Shown piece after piece: positions 25,086 through 33,456 of a DNA stretch of 64,000 bases (position 1 is the first letter of the stretch; the number at the start of each line of letters is the position of its first letter). The position numbers and the translations under genes are program-made. Origin of the DNA: Lentzea albidocapillata. Lineage in GTDB: Bacteria > Actinomycetota > Actinomycetes > Mycobacteriales > Pseudonocardiaceae. The notes beneath the pieces are model-generated. The model did no database searches and had not been told where the DNA came from. It saw only the letters and a list, made by a program, of their open reading frames with translations. Where the stretch lies: the NCBI RefSeq assembly GCF_000719115.1, contig NZ_JOEA01000020.1:266025-330024 (forward strand), in the 5' to 3' direction.

Positions 25086-25673
25086 ATGAAGAACGCAATC
25101 AAGATCGCATTCGTGGTCGCTGTCGCCACGGTCGGAATCGCCGCGTGCACCGCCGCGCCCGAGGCGTCGCGGAACACCGCGGCCGTGACCGCGGAGCCGC
25201 TGCCCGCACCTCCGTCGCCGACGGTGGTCACCGAGTTCACGACCGTCACCGTGACCAACCCGCCCAGGCCCGACGCCTTCGTGAAAGTCGACACCCGCCT
25301 GGGCTACGGCCCGCTCAAGCTGGGCATGACGCTGGAAGAAGCCAGGGCCGCCGGTCTGACCGACATGACCTGGGAGAGCCGTGGCGACGGCTTTTGCGTG
25401 GCCGATGACAGGATGGCGATCTCCAAAAAGTACGGCGTCGTGAGGATCACGCTGCCGACGGACGCCAAGACGTCCAAGGGGATTGGTGTCGGCTCGACCT
25501 TCATCGAAGTGAAGAACGCCTATCCGGACGCGTTCGAGTACCGCAATGGTATGACGACGAGCATTGACGACAACGCCGCCTACACGTTCCGTAACTCGCT
25601 GCAGGTAACGGATGCGGTGGTCGGTGTGAGGCTTGAATCGAAGGTCGCAGACTGCGTGTCAATGCTCCTCTGA
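25086..25673 (+). CDS. Lipoprotein with domain shared with the sigma-linked membrane protein
   Basis: A 195-residue secreted lipoprotein. A signal peptide (MKNAIKIAFVVAVATVG) ends in the lipobox IAAC, so Cys20 would be lipidated. After a Pro-rich linker (TVTNPPRPDA) comes a domain with LKLGMTLEEARAAG, GFCVADDRMAISKKYGVVRI, GVGSTFIEVKNAYPDA and a final Cys in KVADC; two cysteines may pair. It matches the C-terminal domain of the protein at 24110 in order and spacing, a paralogous relation seen by eye. ATG 25086 follows CAGGGGGGT. It stands alone, between two terminator-like hairpins. Confidence 0.85.
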   Translation: MKNAIKIAFVVAVATVGIAACTAAPEASRNTAAVTAEPLPAPPSPTVVTEFTTVTVTNPPRPDAFVKVDTRLGYGPLKLGMTLEEARAAGLTDMTWESRGDGFCVADDRMAISKKYGVVRITLPTDAKTSKGIGVGSTFIEVKNAYPDAFEYRNGMTTSIDDNAAYTFRNSLQVTDAVVGVRLESKVADCVSMLL

Positions 25674-25741
25674 CAATTGTGCCGAACGGCCTTTCGTTTA
25701 ATGGCCGCGAATTCCACGACCAGCCCGCTTCGCCTGGACGT

Positions 25742-25774
25742 CGTACCCGCCCCGCTGGGGGTGGGGCGGGTACG
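25742..25774 (+). terminator. Strong hairpin, likely terminator
   Basis: Perfect 12-base stem CGTACCCGCCCC / GGGGCGGGTACG (25742-25753 and 25763-25774) with a nine-base loop. There is no T-run. It lies between the lipoprotein gene and its decayed copy. Confidence 0.65.
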
Positions 25775-25801
25775 CCTTCGCGCAACTTCCTGGGGGAGAA
25801 A

Positions 25802-26063
25802 ATGAACCGCTCGCTCGTTCTCATCACCGTCACCGCCGCTCTCGCCCTGTCCGCATGCACGTCCGCGCCTATCCCGGCAGCACCGCCACATCCGCGGCGG
25901 ACATGAAGTCGGACGGCGTCGGCATCGGCGCCACCGAAGCCGCACCAACTGGAGCACCCAGTTGCCGGACAACCCGAACGCCTCGATCGCGTTCACGGGG
26001 AACGATGACGGCGTGCTGATCCACGCCCAGCTGATGCACCGCGACCAGGACTGCCACAGCTAG
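25802..26063 (+). pseudogene. Decayed copy of the lipoprotein gene
   Basis: ATG 25802 begins an intact lipoprotein signal (MNRSLVLITVTAALALSAC) but the frame stops at 25906. Fragments of the same domain as the lipoprotein at 25086 continue in other frames: KSDGVGIGATEA near 25900, and WSTQLPDNPNAS ... LMHRDQDCHS ending at TAG 26061, which matches the C-terminal ...DC ending of the paralogues. The middle of the domain is missing. At least one frameshift and an internal deletion are needed. The alternative, a functional 34-residue lipopeptide, is less likely given the matching downstream remnant. Confidence 0.65.
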
Positions 26064-26168
26064 CCGAAACAATCTTGGGCGGCCATGTCGAGATCCGCGT
26101 TTCGGTTCCGTCTCCCCGGTGAAAGCGGCCAGGATGGTCGCGACCGAACCCGAGGGAGACGATCCGAG

Positions 26169-26576
26169 ATGGCCAAGTACCTGCTGCTCAAGCACTACCG
26201 CGGCGCACCTGCCCCGGCGAACGACGTGCCGATGGACCAGTGGACGCCAGAGGAGATCTCCGCACACATCCAGTACATGAGCGACTTCGCGGACGAGCTC
26301 AAGGCCAGCGGTGAGTACGTCGACGGCCAGGCGCTCGCGCAGGAGGGGACGTGGGTCCGCTACGACGGTGAGGGACGGCCGCCGGTCACCGACGGTCCGT
26401 TCGCGGAAACGAAGGACCTCATCGCCGGGTGGATGGTGATCGACGTCGACAGCTACGAGCGCGCGCTCGAACTGGCGGGGAAGCTGTCGGCGGCGCCGGG
26501 CAAGGACGGCAAGCCGATCCACGAGTGGCTCGAGCTCCGTCCGTTCTACGGCACCGCGCCGACGATCACGGAGTAG
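26169..26576 (+). CDS. YciI-family (DGPF) protein
   Basis: A 135-residue YCII-related protein with the family phrases YLLLKHYRG and the DGPF-type motif TDGPFAETKDLIAGWMVIDV. Proteins of this type are encoded with ECF42 sigma factors, and such a gene begins two bases after this stop. The YciI fold resembles a ferredoxin-like barrel and has suspected but unproven catalytic activity. ATG 26169 lies about a dozen bases after GAGGGAGACG. Whether it acts as a sensor or target of the sigma factor is not established. Confidence 0.9.
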   Translation: MAKYLLLKHYRGAPAPANDVPMDQWTPEEISAHIQYMSDFADELKASGEYVDGQALAQEGTWVRYDGEGRPPVTDGPFAETKDLIAGWMVIDVDSYERALELAGKLSAAPGKDGKPIHEWLELRPFYGTAPTITE

Positions 26577-26578
26577 CT

Positions 26579-27712
26579 GTGGACGAGGCACTGCTCAGGA
26601 GTCTCACGCCGGCCGTGCTCGGCATCCTCGTCCGCCGCGGAGCCGATTTCGCGGCGGCCGAGGACGCCGTGCAGGACGCGCTGGTGGAGGCTGTCCGCGT
26701 CTGGCCGGAGGATCCGCCGCGGGATCCGAAGGGCTGGCTGGTCACGGTGGCCTGGCGCAGGTTCCTCGACGCCACGAGGGCGGAGACGGCGCGGCGCCGG
26801 CGTGAGGACCTCGTCGACGCCGAACCCGAGCAGGGGCTCGCGCCGGACACCGACGACACGTTGCAGCTCTACTTCCTGTGCGCGCATCCGTCGCTCACGC
26901 CGCCGTCGGCCGTCGCGCTCACGCTCAGGGCCGTCGGCGGGCTGACCACCCGTCAGATCGCGCAGGCCTACCTGGTGCCGGAGGCCACGATGGCCCAGCG
27001 CATCAGCCGGGCCAAGAAGACGGTCGGCGACGTGCGGTTCGACCAGCCCGGCGACGTCGCCACCGTGCTGCGCGTGCTCTACCTGGTCTTCAACGAGGGC
27101 TACTCCGGTGACGTCGACCTGGCCGCCGAGGCCATCCGGCTCACCCGGCAACTCGCGGCCGCGATCGATCACCCGGAGGTCGCGGGCCTGCTCGCGCTCA
27201 TGCTCCTGCACCACGCCCGCCGTGCCTCCCGGACCACGGCGGGCGGCAGGCTCGTGCCGCTCGCCGAGCAGGACCGCGGCAGGTGGGACACGGCGCTGAT
27301 CGCCGAGGGCGTCGAGATCCTGCAGGCGGCGCTCGCGCAGGACCGGCTGGGGGAGTTCCAGGCGCAGGCGGCCATCGCGGCACTGCACGCGGACGCGCCC
27401 GTGGCCGAGGAGACCGACTGGGTGCAGATAGTCGAGTGGTACGACGAACTGCTCGCGCTCACCGACAGTCCCGTCGTCCGGCTGAACCGGGCGGTGGCCG
27501 TGGGCGAGGCGGACGGACCGCGCGCCGGACTGAAAGCATTGGCGGAACTGGACGAAACGCTTCCCCGCTACTCGGCCGTGGCGGCTTATCTCCACGAACG
27601 CGACGGCGACCGGCGAACGGCCGCGAAACTCTACGCCGAGGCCGCCGGCAAAGCGTCGAACCTCGCCGAACGGGAATATCTCACCCGTCAGGCCGCCCGG
27701 CTCAACAACTGA
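26579..27712 (+). CDS. ECF42-type RNA polymerase sigma factor with TPR-like C-terminus
   Basis: A 377-residue ECF sigma factor. Regions 2 and 4 occupy about the first 170 residues (AEDAVQDALVEAVRVWPEDPP; RRFLDATRAETARRRRED; GGLTTRQIAQAYLVPEATMAQRISRAKK). The remaining 200 residues form helical TPR-like repeats, with NEGYSGDVDLAAEAIRLTRQL, DTALIAEGVEILQAALA and LYAEAAGKASNLAERE. The partner YciI gene, long C-terminus and start two bases after it are the ECF42 hallmarks. ECF42 lacks an anti-sigma factor; the extension is thought to control activity. GTG 26579 is the start. A bidirectional terminator follows immediately. Confidence 0.92.
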   Translation: MDEALLRSLTPAVLGILVRRGADFAAAEDAVQDALVEAVRVWPEDPPRDPKGWLVTVAWRRFLDATRAETARRRREDLVDAEPEQGLAPDTDDTLQLYFLCAHPSLTPPSAVALTLRAVGGLTTRQIAQAYLVPEATMAQRISRAKKTVGDVRFDQPGDVATVLRVLYLVFNEGYSGDVDLAAEAIRLTRQLAAAIDHPEVAGLLALMLLHHARRASRTTAGGRLVPLAEQDRGRWDTALIAEGVEILQAALAQDRLGEFQAQAAIAALHADAPVAEETDWVQIVEWYDELLALTDSPVVRLNRAVAVGEADGPRAGLKALAELDETLPRYSAVAAYLHERDGDRRTAAKLYAEAAGKASNLAEREYLTRQAARLNN

Positions 27713-27751
27713 AAGGACCGCCTGCCCCGAAACGGGTCAGGCGGTCCTTTT
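27712..27751. terminator. Bidirectional Rho-independent terminator
   Basis: Thirteen-base stem AAAGGACCGCCTG / CAGGCGGTCCTTT (27712-27724 and 27738-27750) with T-tail on the plus strand and A-run on the other side. It serves both the ECF42 gene and the ferritin gene on the opposite strand. Confidence 0.9.
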
Positions 27752-27783
27752 GTGTTCAGGCACTCAAGCGTGCGAAGAAAAAC

Positions 27784-28344
27784 TCAGATCGTGCCGCCGG
27801 CGGCGGTCGGAGCGCCGGAGTCGGAACCCTCGTCGCCGACGCTTTCGCGGGTCAGGAACGTCTCCACGTAGAACATGTTGCCGTCCGCGCGGTCCATGAT
27901 CGTGAGCAGCGTCTTCATCGAGGAGACCTCCTCGACCTGCTCCTTCAGGAACCACTGCATGAACTGCTCGCCGATGTAGTCGCTCTCCTCGCGGGCGGCC
28001 TTCGCGAGCGCGATGATCTGGGCGGTGACCTGCTGCTCCTGGCTCAGGGCCAGGGCGACGAGCTCACGCGGGGACTTGAACTCGTTGATCGGCGTCTCGA
28101 CGCCGGGAATCGCGACCGGGATGTCGTTGTCCATCAGGAACTGCACGATCATCATGGCGTGGTTGCGCTCTTCGAGGGCCTGCTTGTAGAAGTGCGACGC
28201 GAGGCGCGGCAGGTCCTCGTTGTCGAACCACACGGCGAGCGCGATGTACTGCTGCGAAGCGGAGAACTCGTTGCCGACCTGGGTCCGCAGCAGCTCGCGG
28301 AAGTTCGACTTTCCGGACAGGATCTTCTTCACGTTCGAGGCCAT
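27784..28344 (-). CDS. bfrB: Ferritin (BfrB-like)
   Basis: A 186-residue ferritin that oxidises Fe(II) and stores it in a 24-subunit shell. Ferroxidase-type residues are visible: an early Glu in VGNEFSASQQY, EERNHA (E-x2-H) and QEQQVT, plus GEQFMQWFLKEQVEE. The C-terminal tail SGAPTAAGG resembles the mycobacterial BfrB tail from memory. I set the start at ATG 28344 (MASNVKKILSGKSN); the frame upstream, to 28434, crosses the regulatory palindrome. The upstream region holds iron-box-like elements, consistent with IdeR activation of bfrB as in Mycobacterium. Confidence 0.92.
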   Translation of the reverse strand: MASNVKKILSGKSNFRELLRTQVGNEFSASQQYIALAVWFDNEDLPRLASHFYKQALEERNHAMMIVQFLMDNDIPVAIPGVETPINEFKSPRELVALALSQEQQVTAQIIALAKAAREESDYIGEQFMQWFLKEQVEEVSSMKTLLTIMDRADGNMFYVETFLTRESVGDEGSDSGAPTAAGGTI

Positions 28345-28381
28345 GAAGGGTACGTTAACCCAAAATGGGATCATGCGCATT

Positions 28382-28440
28382 CCAGGAAAAGCTAACCTTT
28401 GTTTGGAAAGGTAATCCAAACAAAGGTTAGGCATTCCTAA
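28382..28440 (-). promoter_or_regulatory. Iron-box-like sites within a perfect 16-base inverted repeat
   Basis: The core is CTAACCTTTGTTTGGA (28392-28407), a seven-base spacer, and its exact reverse complement (28415-28430). A window at 28422-28440 matches the DtxR/IdeR consensus TTAGGTTAGGCTAACCTAA at 14 of 19 positions; another at 28382-28400 matches at 12 of 19. The region sits 40-95 bases upstream of the ferritin start. It may double as a terminator for arcA, since on the minus strand CTTTT follows the stem. Confidence 0.6.
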
Positions 28441-28446
28441 TGTGAT

Positions 28447-29688
28447 CTACACCAATGGTGCCCGGTCGATCGGGCACGACATGCAGCGGGGGCCGCCGCG
28501 GCCGGAGCCCAGTTCCGAACCGGCGATCCGCAGCACCTCGACGCCCGCGTCCTCCAGGCGCGCGTTGGTCTCGACGTTGCGCTCGTACGCCACGACGAGA
28601 CCGGGAGCCACGGCGAGGGTGTTGTTGCCGTCGTCCCACTGCTCGCGCTCGGCGGTGACGACGTCGAGGCCGGTGTCGATCACCCGCAGCCGTTCGATGC
28701 CCATCGCCTCGGCCGCCGCCTCCAGGAACGGCACCGGGCCGTCCACCCGCACGCCGCCGTCGCCGTCGGACCGCAGCGGATAGGCGGTGAGCGCGTCGCT
28801 GATCGCCGGGTACATCACCACGGCGTCGCGGTCGACCATCGTGCAGACGGTGTCGAGGTGCATCGTGGCCCGTTCCTGCGCGATCGGCACCGCCAGCACC
28901 GTGTGCGCGAGGCCGTCCGCGAGAGCGGAGCGGGCGAACGACTCCGCGCCCGCCGGGGTGGTCCGCTCGCCGACGCCGATGGCGATCACGCCGGGGGCGA
29001 GCAGCAGGACGTCGCCGCCCTCCAGCGGTGCCGAGTGTGCGCCGTACGCACGGCCCGTGCGGCGGAACCGCGGGTGGTAGGCGTAGATCAGGTCGGTCAG
29101 CGTGGTCTCGCGGTCACGGGCGGGCAGCGCGAGCGACGTGATGGCCACGCGGTCGCCGACCCACACCGAGGAGTCGCGGGTGAAGAGCAGGTTCGGCAGC
29201 GGGTCGACGGCGAAGTCGATCGGCAGGTGCATCTTGCGCACCAGCGACGCGCCTTCGGCGGCCGGCAGTTCCTCGAACGTCATGCCGGTCATCAGCACGT
29301 GCGCGAGCTGTGGCGCGTCGAGCGACGTGAGGTGGCTGCGCAGCGCGTCGGCCAGGTCGATGCCCAGGCGGCGTTCGTTGACGGCGCTGTGGATGCCCGC
29401 GATGCGCGCGCGGTTGTCCTCCAGTGCCTGCACGAGCACGTCGCCCAGCAGCAGGACCTCGACCCCCTTGGAGGTCAGCGTCGCGGCGAACGCGTCGTGC
29501 TCCTCCTGGGCCCTGCCGACCCACGGCACGCCGTCGAACAGCAGCTGGTCGTTGTTGCGCGGGGTGAGCCTCTTGAGCTCGTTGCCCGGCCGGTGCAGCA
29601 GCACCGTGCGCAACGGACCCACCTCGCTGTCCACCCGGGGTGCGGCGTCCGGAAGTGCTTCGGTCTCAGCGATCGTGTGCGCGGTCAC
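28447..29688 (-). CDS. arcA: Arginine deiminase
   Basis: A 413-residue arginine deiminase (arginine to citrulline plus ammonia). Family motifs are clear: [15 protein letters not shown] at the start, [12 protein letters not shown] with catalytic Asp, [15 protein letters not shown] with the H-x-D pair, and GGPRCMSCP with the nucleophilic Cys near the end. Length is normal. GTG 29688 is the start. No carbamate kinase or ornithine transcarbamoylase gene is adjacent, so the full ADI pathway is not here and the enzyme may serve nitrogen supply or acid stress, which is inference. An inverted repeat just after the stop may end its transcript. Confidence 0.93.
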   Translation of the reverse strand: MTAHTIAETEALPDAAPRVDSEVGPLRTVLLHRPGNELKRLTPRNNDQLLFDGVPWVGRAQEEHDAFAATLTSKGVEVLLLGDVLVQALEDNRARIAGIHSAVNERRLGIDLADALRSHLTSLDAPQLAHVLMTGMTFEELPAAEGASLVRKMHLPIDFAVDPLPNLLFTRDSSVWVGDRVAITSLALPARDRETTLTDLIYAYHPRFRRTGRAYGAHSAPLEGGDVLLLAPGVIAIGVGERTTPAGAESFARSALADGLAHTVLAVPIAQERATMHLDTVCTMVDRDAVVMYPAISDALTAYPLRSDGDGGVRVDGPVPFLEAAAEAMGIERLRVIDTGLDVVTAEREQWDDGNNTLAVAPGLVVAYERNVETNARLEDAGVEVLRIAGSELGSGRGGPRCMSCPIDRAPLV

Positions 29689-29781
29689 CGATCGAGCGTA
29701 ACCCTGAACAGCACAAATCGCCGCTTGTGAGCTCGAAAACGCAACGGATGGGGTGTGAACTCAGGTTCAACCATCGAATCA

Positions 29782-30543
29782 TTAGGGCAACCAGCTCACT
29801 TTGCCGCGCAACATTGTGTAGCCCACGAACGCGACCACGTCGAGGATCGTGTGGGCGATCACCAACGGCCACAGCCGCTTGGTCCGCTGCCAGTAGAGAC
29901 CGAAGACCAGACCCATGACCAGGTTGCCGACGAACCCGCCGAAGCCCTGGTAGAGGTGGTACGAGCCGCGCAGCACCGCCGCCGCGAACAACGCCGTGTA
30001 CTGCCGCCACCCCAGCTGCTGCAGCCGCGTGATCAGGTACCCGACGACGAGCACCTCCTCCGCCCACGCGTTGCCGGCGGCGGCGAGGATCAACGCCAGG
30101 CTCATCCACCACTGGTTGTCCAGAGTGGACGGCTGCACGGCGAGGTTCAGCCCGAGCGCCCAGGCGGCGAAGTAGAACGCCAGCCCGGGGATGCCGATGA
30201 TCGCGGCCAGTCCCAGCGCGCCCAGCGAGTCCGCGCGCTTGCGGGTGCCGTCGAGCCCGATGACGCGCAGCTTGATCCCCGTGCGCCACAACAGGTACAG
30301 CCCGATGCCACCCCACGCGGCGAGCTGCAGCACGCCCAGCAGCTGTGCCACGAGGTCCAGCAGGTCGGCGCGAGCCTGCGGGACGTTGATCGCGACGGAC
30401 TGCTGGTTGAGCGGCGTCGGCTGCAGCAGGCTGTCGATCAGCCGCACGAGGCTGCGCAGGCCGGACAGTCCGAGCGTCATGCTGAAGACGATCAGCAGTT
30501 CGAGCTGGTAACCGCGCTTCTCGCCGGCCGGGATCAAGGTCAC
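29782..30543 (-). CDS. CPBP family intramembrane protease-like protein
   Basis: A 253-residue membrane protein of the CPBP/Abi family, with about seven hydrophobic helices. Family signatures are AEEVLVVGYLI (the EE pair at about residues 160-161; usual form EExxxR, here G replaces R), YHLYQGFGGFVGNLVMG (motif with catalytic His) and AHTILDVVAF (H-x3-D). CPBP proteases are implicated in processing prenylated proteins or in bacteriocin self-immunity; the substrate is unknown here. GTG 30543 begins the protein, with a polar N-terminus. It is followed by arcA in the same orientation at 29688, about 90 bases away. Confidence 0.88.
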   Translation of the reverse strand: MTLIPAGEKRGYQLELLIVFSMTLGLSGLRSLVRLIDSLLQPTPLNQQSVAINVPQARADLLDLVAQLLGVLQLAAWGGIGLYLLWRTGIKLRVIGLDGTRKRADSLGALGLAAIIGIPGLAFYFAAWALGLNLAVQPSTLDNQWWMSLALILAAAGNAWAEEVLVVGYLITRLQQLGWRQYTALFAAAVLRGSYHLYQGFGGFVGNLVMGLVFGLYWQRTKRLWPLVIAHTILDVVAFVGYTMLRGKVSWLP

Positions 30544-30570
30544 CAGCCAGACGCTACCGGCAGTTTTGGA

Positions 30571-31335
30571 TCACCTCTGGGACAGGAAGGGGCAGCCCAT
30601 CAACCGGCGAAGCTCCGCGGCGAGTTCCTGGGCCGTGCTGACCGGCCTGGAGAACGCGATCCGCACGTCGTGGTCCTCGCACTCCGCCTCGACCCGCAGC
30701 CGCAGCCCGAACCGGTCCAGCCCGAGCGGCCGCACGTTGCCGCTCCGCAGTTCCTCCGGCAGGTGGCGGGCGAGCTGGCCGACGACGTCGCGGTGCGCGG
30801 CCTCCAGGTGTCGCAGCCAGTTGTCCTCGTTGCGGCAGAACGGGTCCGGCCTCGCGCTCGCGAACTGCTCCGGCCTGATCGAAGAGGTGCCCTCGGCGTC
30901 CGCGATCACCATCGACGCGGGTGTGAGTCTGAGCACCGAAGCGCCGTGGCCCGCGTCGAGCAGCCTGTGGTCGGGGCGCACGTCGGCGACGGCGAGGATC
31001 TCCTCGCGCGCCTCCTCGCCGTCGAGCGCGGCGACCCAGCCGGTCAGCCACAGCAGGCCACGCACGGGTTCGCGCAGCTGCACGGGAGCCTGGTCGGCGA
31101 TCTCCAGCATCGCCGTCACCTCGGCACGCGGGGTCTGCCACAGCTGCCCGACCAGCGGGTGTTCGTCGGCGAGCAGCAGGATCGTGGTTCCGCACGGGTG
31201 CACGTGGTGGAACAACGGGCTGGTGCGGGATCCGGACTGAGGAAGCAGTACGGCAGAACCGTGGCGAGCCGCGATCGTGCGAGCGCGCTCTGCGGCGTGC
31301 GGCGCCGGCGGGCGCTTGAGCTGGGTGTCGGTCAC
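30571..31335 (-). CDS. DUF2470 domain protein, heme-iron utilization type
   Basis: A 254-residue protein with an N-terminal split-barrel-like half (ARHGSAVLLPQ, SPLFHHVHPCGTTILLLAD) and a C-terminal DUF2470 (NEDNWLRHLEAAHRDVVGQLARHL, LDRFGLRLRVE). The architecture is that of HugZ-type heme-binding proteins, some of which degrade heme to release iron. GTG 31335 follows GGAGG by about seven bases. An iron-box-like sequence lies directly upstream at 31350, which would make this an iron-repressed gene. The enzyme activity is not shown; iron regulation is inferred. Confidence 0.8.
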   Translation of the reverse strand: MTDTQLKRPPAPHAAERARTIAARHGSAVLLPQSGSRTSPLFHHVHPCGTTILLLADEHPLVGQLWQTPRAEVTAMLEIADQAPVQLREPVRGLLWLTGWVAALDGEEAREEILAVADVRPDHRLLDAGHGASVLRLTPASMVIADAEGTSSIRPEQFASARPDPFCRNEDNWLRHLEAAHRDVVGQLARHLPEELRSGNVRPLGLDRFGLRLRVEAECEDHDVRIAFSRPVSTAQELAAELRRLMGCPFLSQR

Positions 31336-31349
31336 CGCTGCACCTCCTC

Positions 31350-31368
31350 GAAGGTAAGGCAAGCCTAA
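31350..31368 (-). promoter_or_regulatory. Iron-box-like operator of the DUF2470 gene
   Basis: The 19-mer GAAGGTAAGGCAAGCCTAA matches the DtxR/IdeR consensus at 14 of 19 positions, with both half-sites AGG and CCTAA intact. It lies 15-33 bases upstream of the GTG start, next to the ribosome site, where binding would repress. It is also 45 bases from the divergent gene at 31414. Confidence 0.6.
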
Positions 31369-31413
31369 CTTAGTGCCAGTCATCAAGGGAAGGATCACCT
31401 GTACCTTGGACGG

Positions 31414-31878
31414 GTGGTCGTGCCCAACAAGCCGTCCACCGAGGTGACGGCGCTCGACGATCGGTGGACCCGGCACTGCGTGGACCGGGCGAGCCGCCGT
31501 GCCCTTGTGTGGACGGTGCTCGCGGGCGCGGCCTTCGCGCTCCAGTTCGTGCTGGTACTGGTGTGGTCGTGGTCCTCGCCGGTGGCGCTGGTGCTGCTCT
31601 TCTTCGCCGCGGCCGTGCTCTGGTGGGTGACGCGTAAGCGTCCGGTGCGTTTACCGGAAGGCGAACCGTGGCATTTCGCCCATGTGCAGTGGGAAGGAGG
31701 GCGTCTGGTCGTGTTGTCGTCACCGCCTCTGTTGCTGACCTTGAGCGTCGGTCCTCTCCTGCGCGGACGGATCGCGCGTCACCGGCGTGTGTGGTTCGTG
31801 CCACCGGACCCGGCCGGAAACACCTTCGTCACGTTCCGAGGAGTACCGCGGTTGATCCCGGCGCGTGTGCAGAGATGA
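31414..31878 (+). CDS. Membrane protein, two helices, unknown function
   Basis: A 154-residue protein. After about 25 polar residues (TALDDRWTRHCVDRASRR) two helices follow (ALVWTVLAGAAFALQFVLV and PVALVLLFFAAAVLWWV, about residues 31-70) and then a soluble C-terminal domain that ends VPRLIPARVQR. The next gene starts by ATGA overlap, and has the same layout: about 30 polar residues, a hydrophobic hairpin, then a soluble domain with WRPVSVGFVAG versus EPWHFAHVQW. The two look like distant relatives. No family was identified. GTG 31420 is an alternative start. Confidence 0.72.
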   Translation: MVVPNKPSTEVTALDDRWTRHCVDRASRRALVWTVLAGAAFALQFVLVLVWSWSSPVALVLLFFAAAVLWWVTRKRPVRLPEGEPWHFAHVQWEGGRLVVLSSPPLLLTLSVGPLLRGRIARHRRVWFVPPDPAGNTFVTFRGVPRLIPARVQR

Positions 31879-32327
31879 TCATCGAGAACTGGAGCGACAC
31901 CTGCCTCGCGCGGGCGGACCGGCGGGCGGTCGGGCACATCTTCTTCGCGCTCGCGGTGCTCGGCGTCGTGCTCGTCATCGGCTGGCTCTGGCTCATCGTG
32001 CTGTCCGTCCCCGTGGTGCTGGAACTGGCCGCGCCGGGGTTGCGGCACTTCCTGACCCGACGCGGCACCCTTGAGCTGATCGAGCGGTTCCCGTGGCGTC
32101 CGGTGTCGGTGGGTTTCGTGGCGGGCCGGCGCATCGGGCGGCAGGCGTACCTGCGGGTCGAGGACTCGGAGAAGCACCTGCGGCTGCCCGAACTCCCCGA
32201 ACGGGCCCGGGTTCTCGTGCGGCACACCAGGCGGATGTGGATCGCCGGCCCGGACGAGCGCGGGCGCGTCGTCGCGATGACGCGCGGACTCGCGTTCCTC
32301 ACCCGCGGCAGGGTCATCGACCGGTAG
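31875..32327 (+). CDS. Membrane protein, probable partner of preceding gene
   Basis: A 150-residue protein that starts at ATG 31875, overlapping the preceding stop (ATGA). The N-terminus MIIENWSDTCLARADRRAVG precedes two helices (FFALAVLGVVLVIGWLWL and VLSVPVVLELAAPGLRHF), and a basic soluble domain with YLRVEDSEKHLRLPELPE follows, ending RGLAFLTRGRVIDR. Its layout parallels the gene before it, so the pair may form a membrane complex. It meets the VWA gene tail to tail, overlapping by 14 bases. Confidence 0.75.
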   Translation: MIIENWSDTCLARADRRAVGHIFFALAVLGVVLVIGWLWLIVLSVPVVLELAAPGLRHFLTRRGTLELIERFPWRPVSVGFVAGRRIGRQAYLRVEDSEKHLRLPELPERARVLVRHTRRMWIAGPDERGRVVAMTRGLAFLTRGRVIDR

Positions 32328-33456
32328 CGATGCCTTCGGCCTCGGCCCACTGCGTGAGGTCGTCCTTGCGCAGCGCGGCCGCCAGCAGTTCGGGGAACTT
32401 GTCCGGCGTGCAGGCGAACGCGGGCGCGCCCAGCGCGTGCAGCTTCGCGGCCAGTTCGTGGTCGTAGGCGGGTGTGCCGGAGTCGCTGAGCGCCAACAGG
32501 TTCACGACCGTGACGCCGCTCGCGACCAGTTCGCGGACGCGGCGTTGCAGCTCGGTCTCCGAACCGCCCTCGTAGAGGTCGCTGATGATCACGACGACCG
32601 TGTCGACGGGCCTGCGGACCTGCGTCTGCGCGTAGGCGACCGCGCGGTTGATGTCCGTGCCGCCGCCGAGCTGTGCGCTGAACAGCAGGTCCACCGGGTC
32701 GCTGAGCTGGTCGGTCAGGTCCGCGACCTCGGTGTCGAACACCACGAGCTTCGTCGAGATCGACCGGATGCTCGCGAGCGCCGAACCCAGCACCGCCGCG
32801 TGCACCAGGGACTCCGCCATCGAGCCCGACTGGTCGACCAGCAGGATCACGTCCCGCATCGCCGCCGTCCGGCTGCGCCTGCGGTGCCCGATCAGGTCCT
32901 CGACGATGACGGTCTTGTGCTGTGGCTGGTAGTTCTTGAGGTTCGCCTTGATCGTGGTCGCCCAGTCGACGTCCTGCAGCTGGGGGCGGCGAGTGCGCCT
33001 CGACCTGTCGACCGCGCCCCGGACGGCCTCCACGAGCCGGTCCGTCAGGCGCTTCTCGATGTCCTCGACCACCTTCCGCACCACGGCTTTCGCGGTGTCG
33101 CGGGTGCGGGCGGGGATGGCGCGTGAGAGCTGCAGCAGGGTGCTGACGAGGTTCACGTCCGGCTCGACCGACTGCAGCAGTTCGGGTTCGAGCAGCAGTT
33201 GCTTGAGGCCCAGCTTCTCGACCGCGTCCCGTTGCATCACCTGCACGACGGAGGTCGGGAAGTACTTGCGGACGTCGCCGAGCCAGCGGTGCAGCTGCGG
33301 AGAACTGGCGCCGAGGCCGGCACCGCGATCACCGCCACCGCCGTACAGACCCGTGAGCGCACCATCACGCCGTTGGTCGTCCTCGCCGAGCTCGGACACG
33401 TCTTCCGCGCTCGGACCCAGGAGCAACCGCCAGCGCCGTAGCCGCTCTTCGGTCAT
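32314..33456 (-). CDS. VWA (CoxE-like) protein of the MoxR/DUF5682 system
   Basis: A 380-residue von Willebrand A domain protein. The MIDAS metal site is DQSGSM (about residues 207-212), with the later threonine and aspartate in GGGTDIN and VIISDLYEGG. The N-terminal half is helical with YFPTSVVQVMQRDAV and KAVVRKVVEDIEKRL. Such VWA proteins work with MoxR AAA+ ATPases, and this one matches the VWA partner normally found after DUF5682 (memory of the family, not a search). Here it instead lies at the end of the homogentisate operon on the other strand, its ATG overlapping the IclR stop. It is about 4 kb from its expected partners at 37396-43833. Confidence 0.88.
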   Translation of the reverse strand: MTEERLRRWRLLLGPSAEDVSELGEDDQRRDGALTGLYGGGGDRGAGLGASSPQLHRWLGDVRKYFPTSVVQVMQRDAVEKLGLKQLLLEPELLQSVEPDVNLVSTLLQLSRAIPARTRDTAKAVVRKVVEDIEKRLTDRLVEAVRGAVDRSRRTRRPQLQDVDWATTIKANLKNYQPQHKTVIVEDLIGHRRRSRTAAMRDVILLVDQSGSMAESLVHAAVLGSALASIRSISTKLVVFDTEVADLTDQLSDPVDLLFSAQLGGGTDINRAVAYAQTQVRRPVDTVVVIISDLYEGGSETELQRRVRELVASGVTVVNLLALSDSGTPAYDHELAAKLHALGAPAFACTPDKFPELLAAALRKDDLTQWAEAEGIATGR

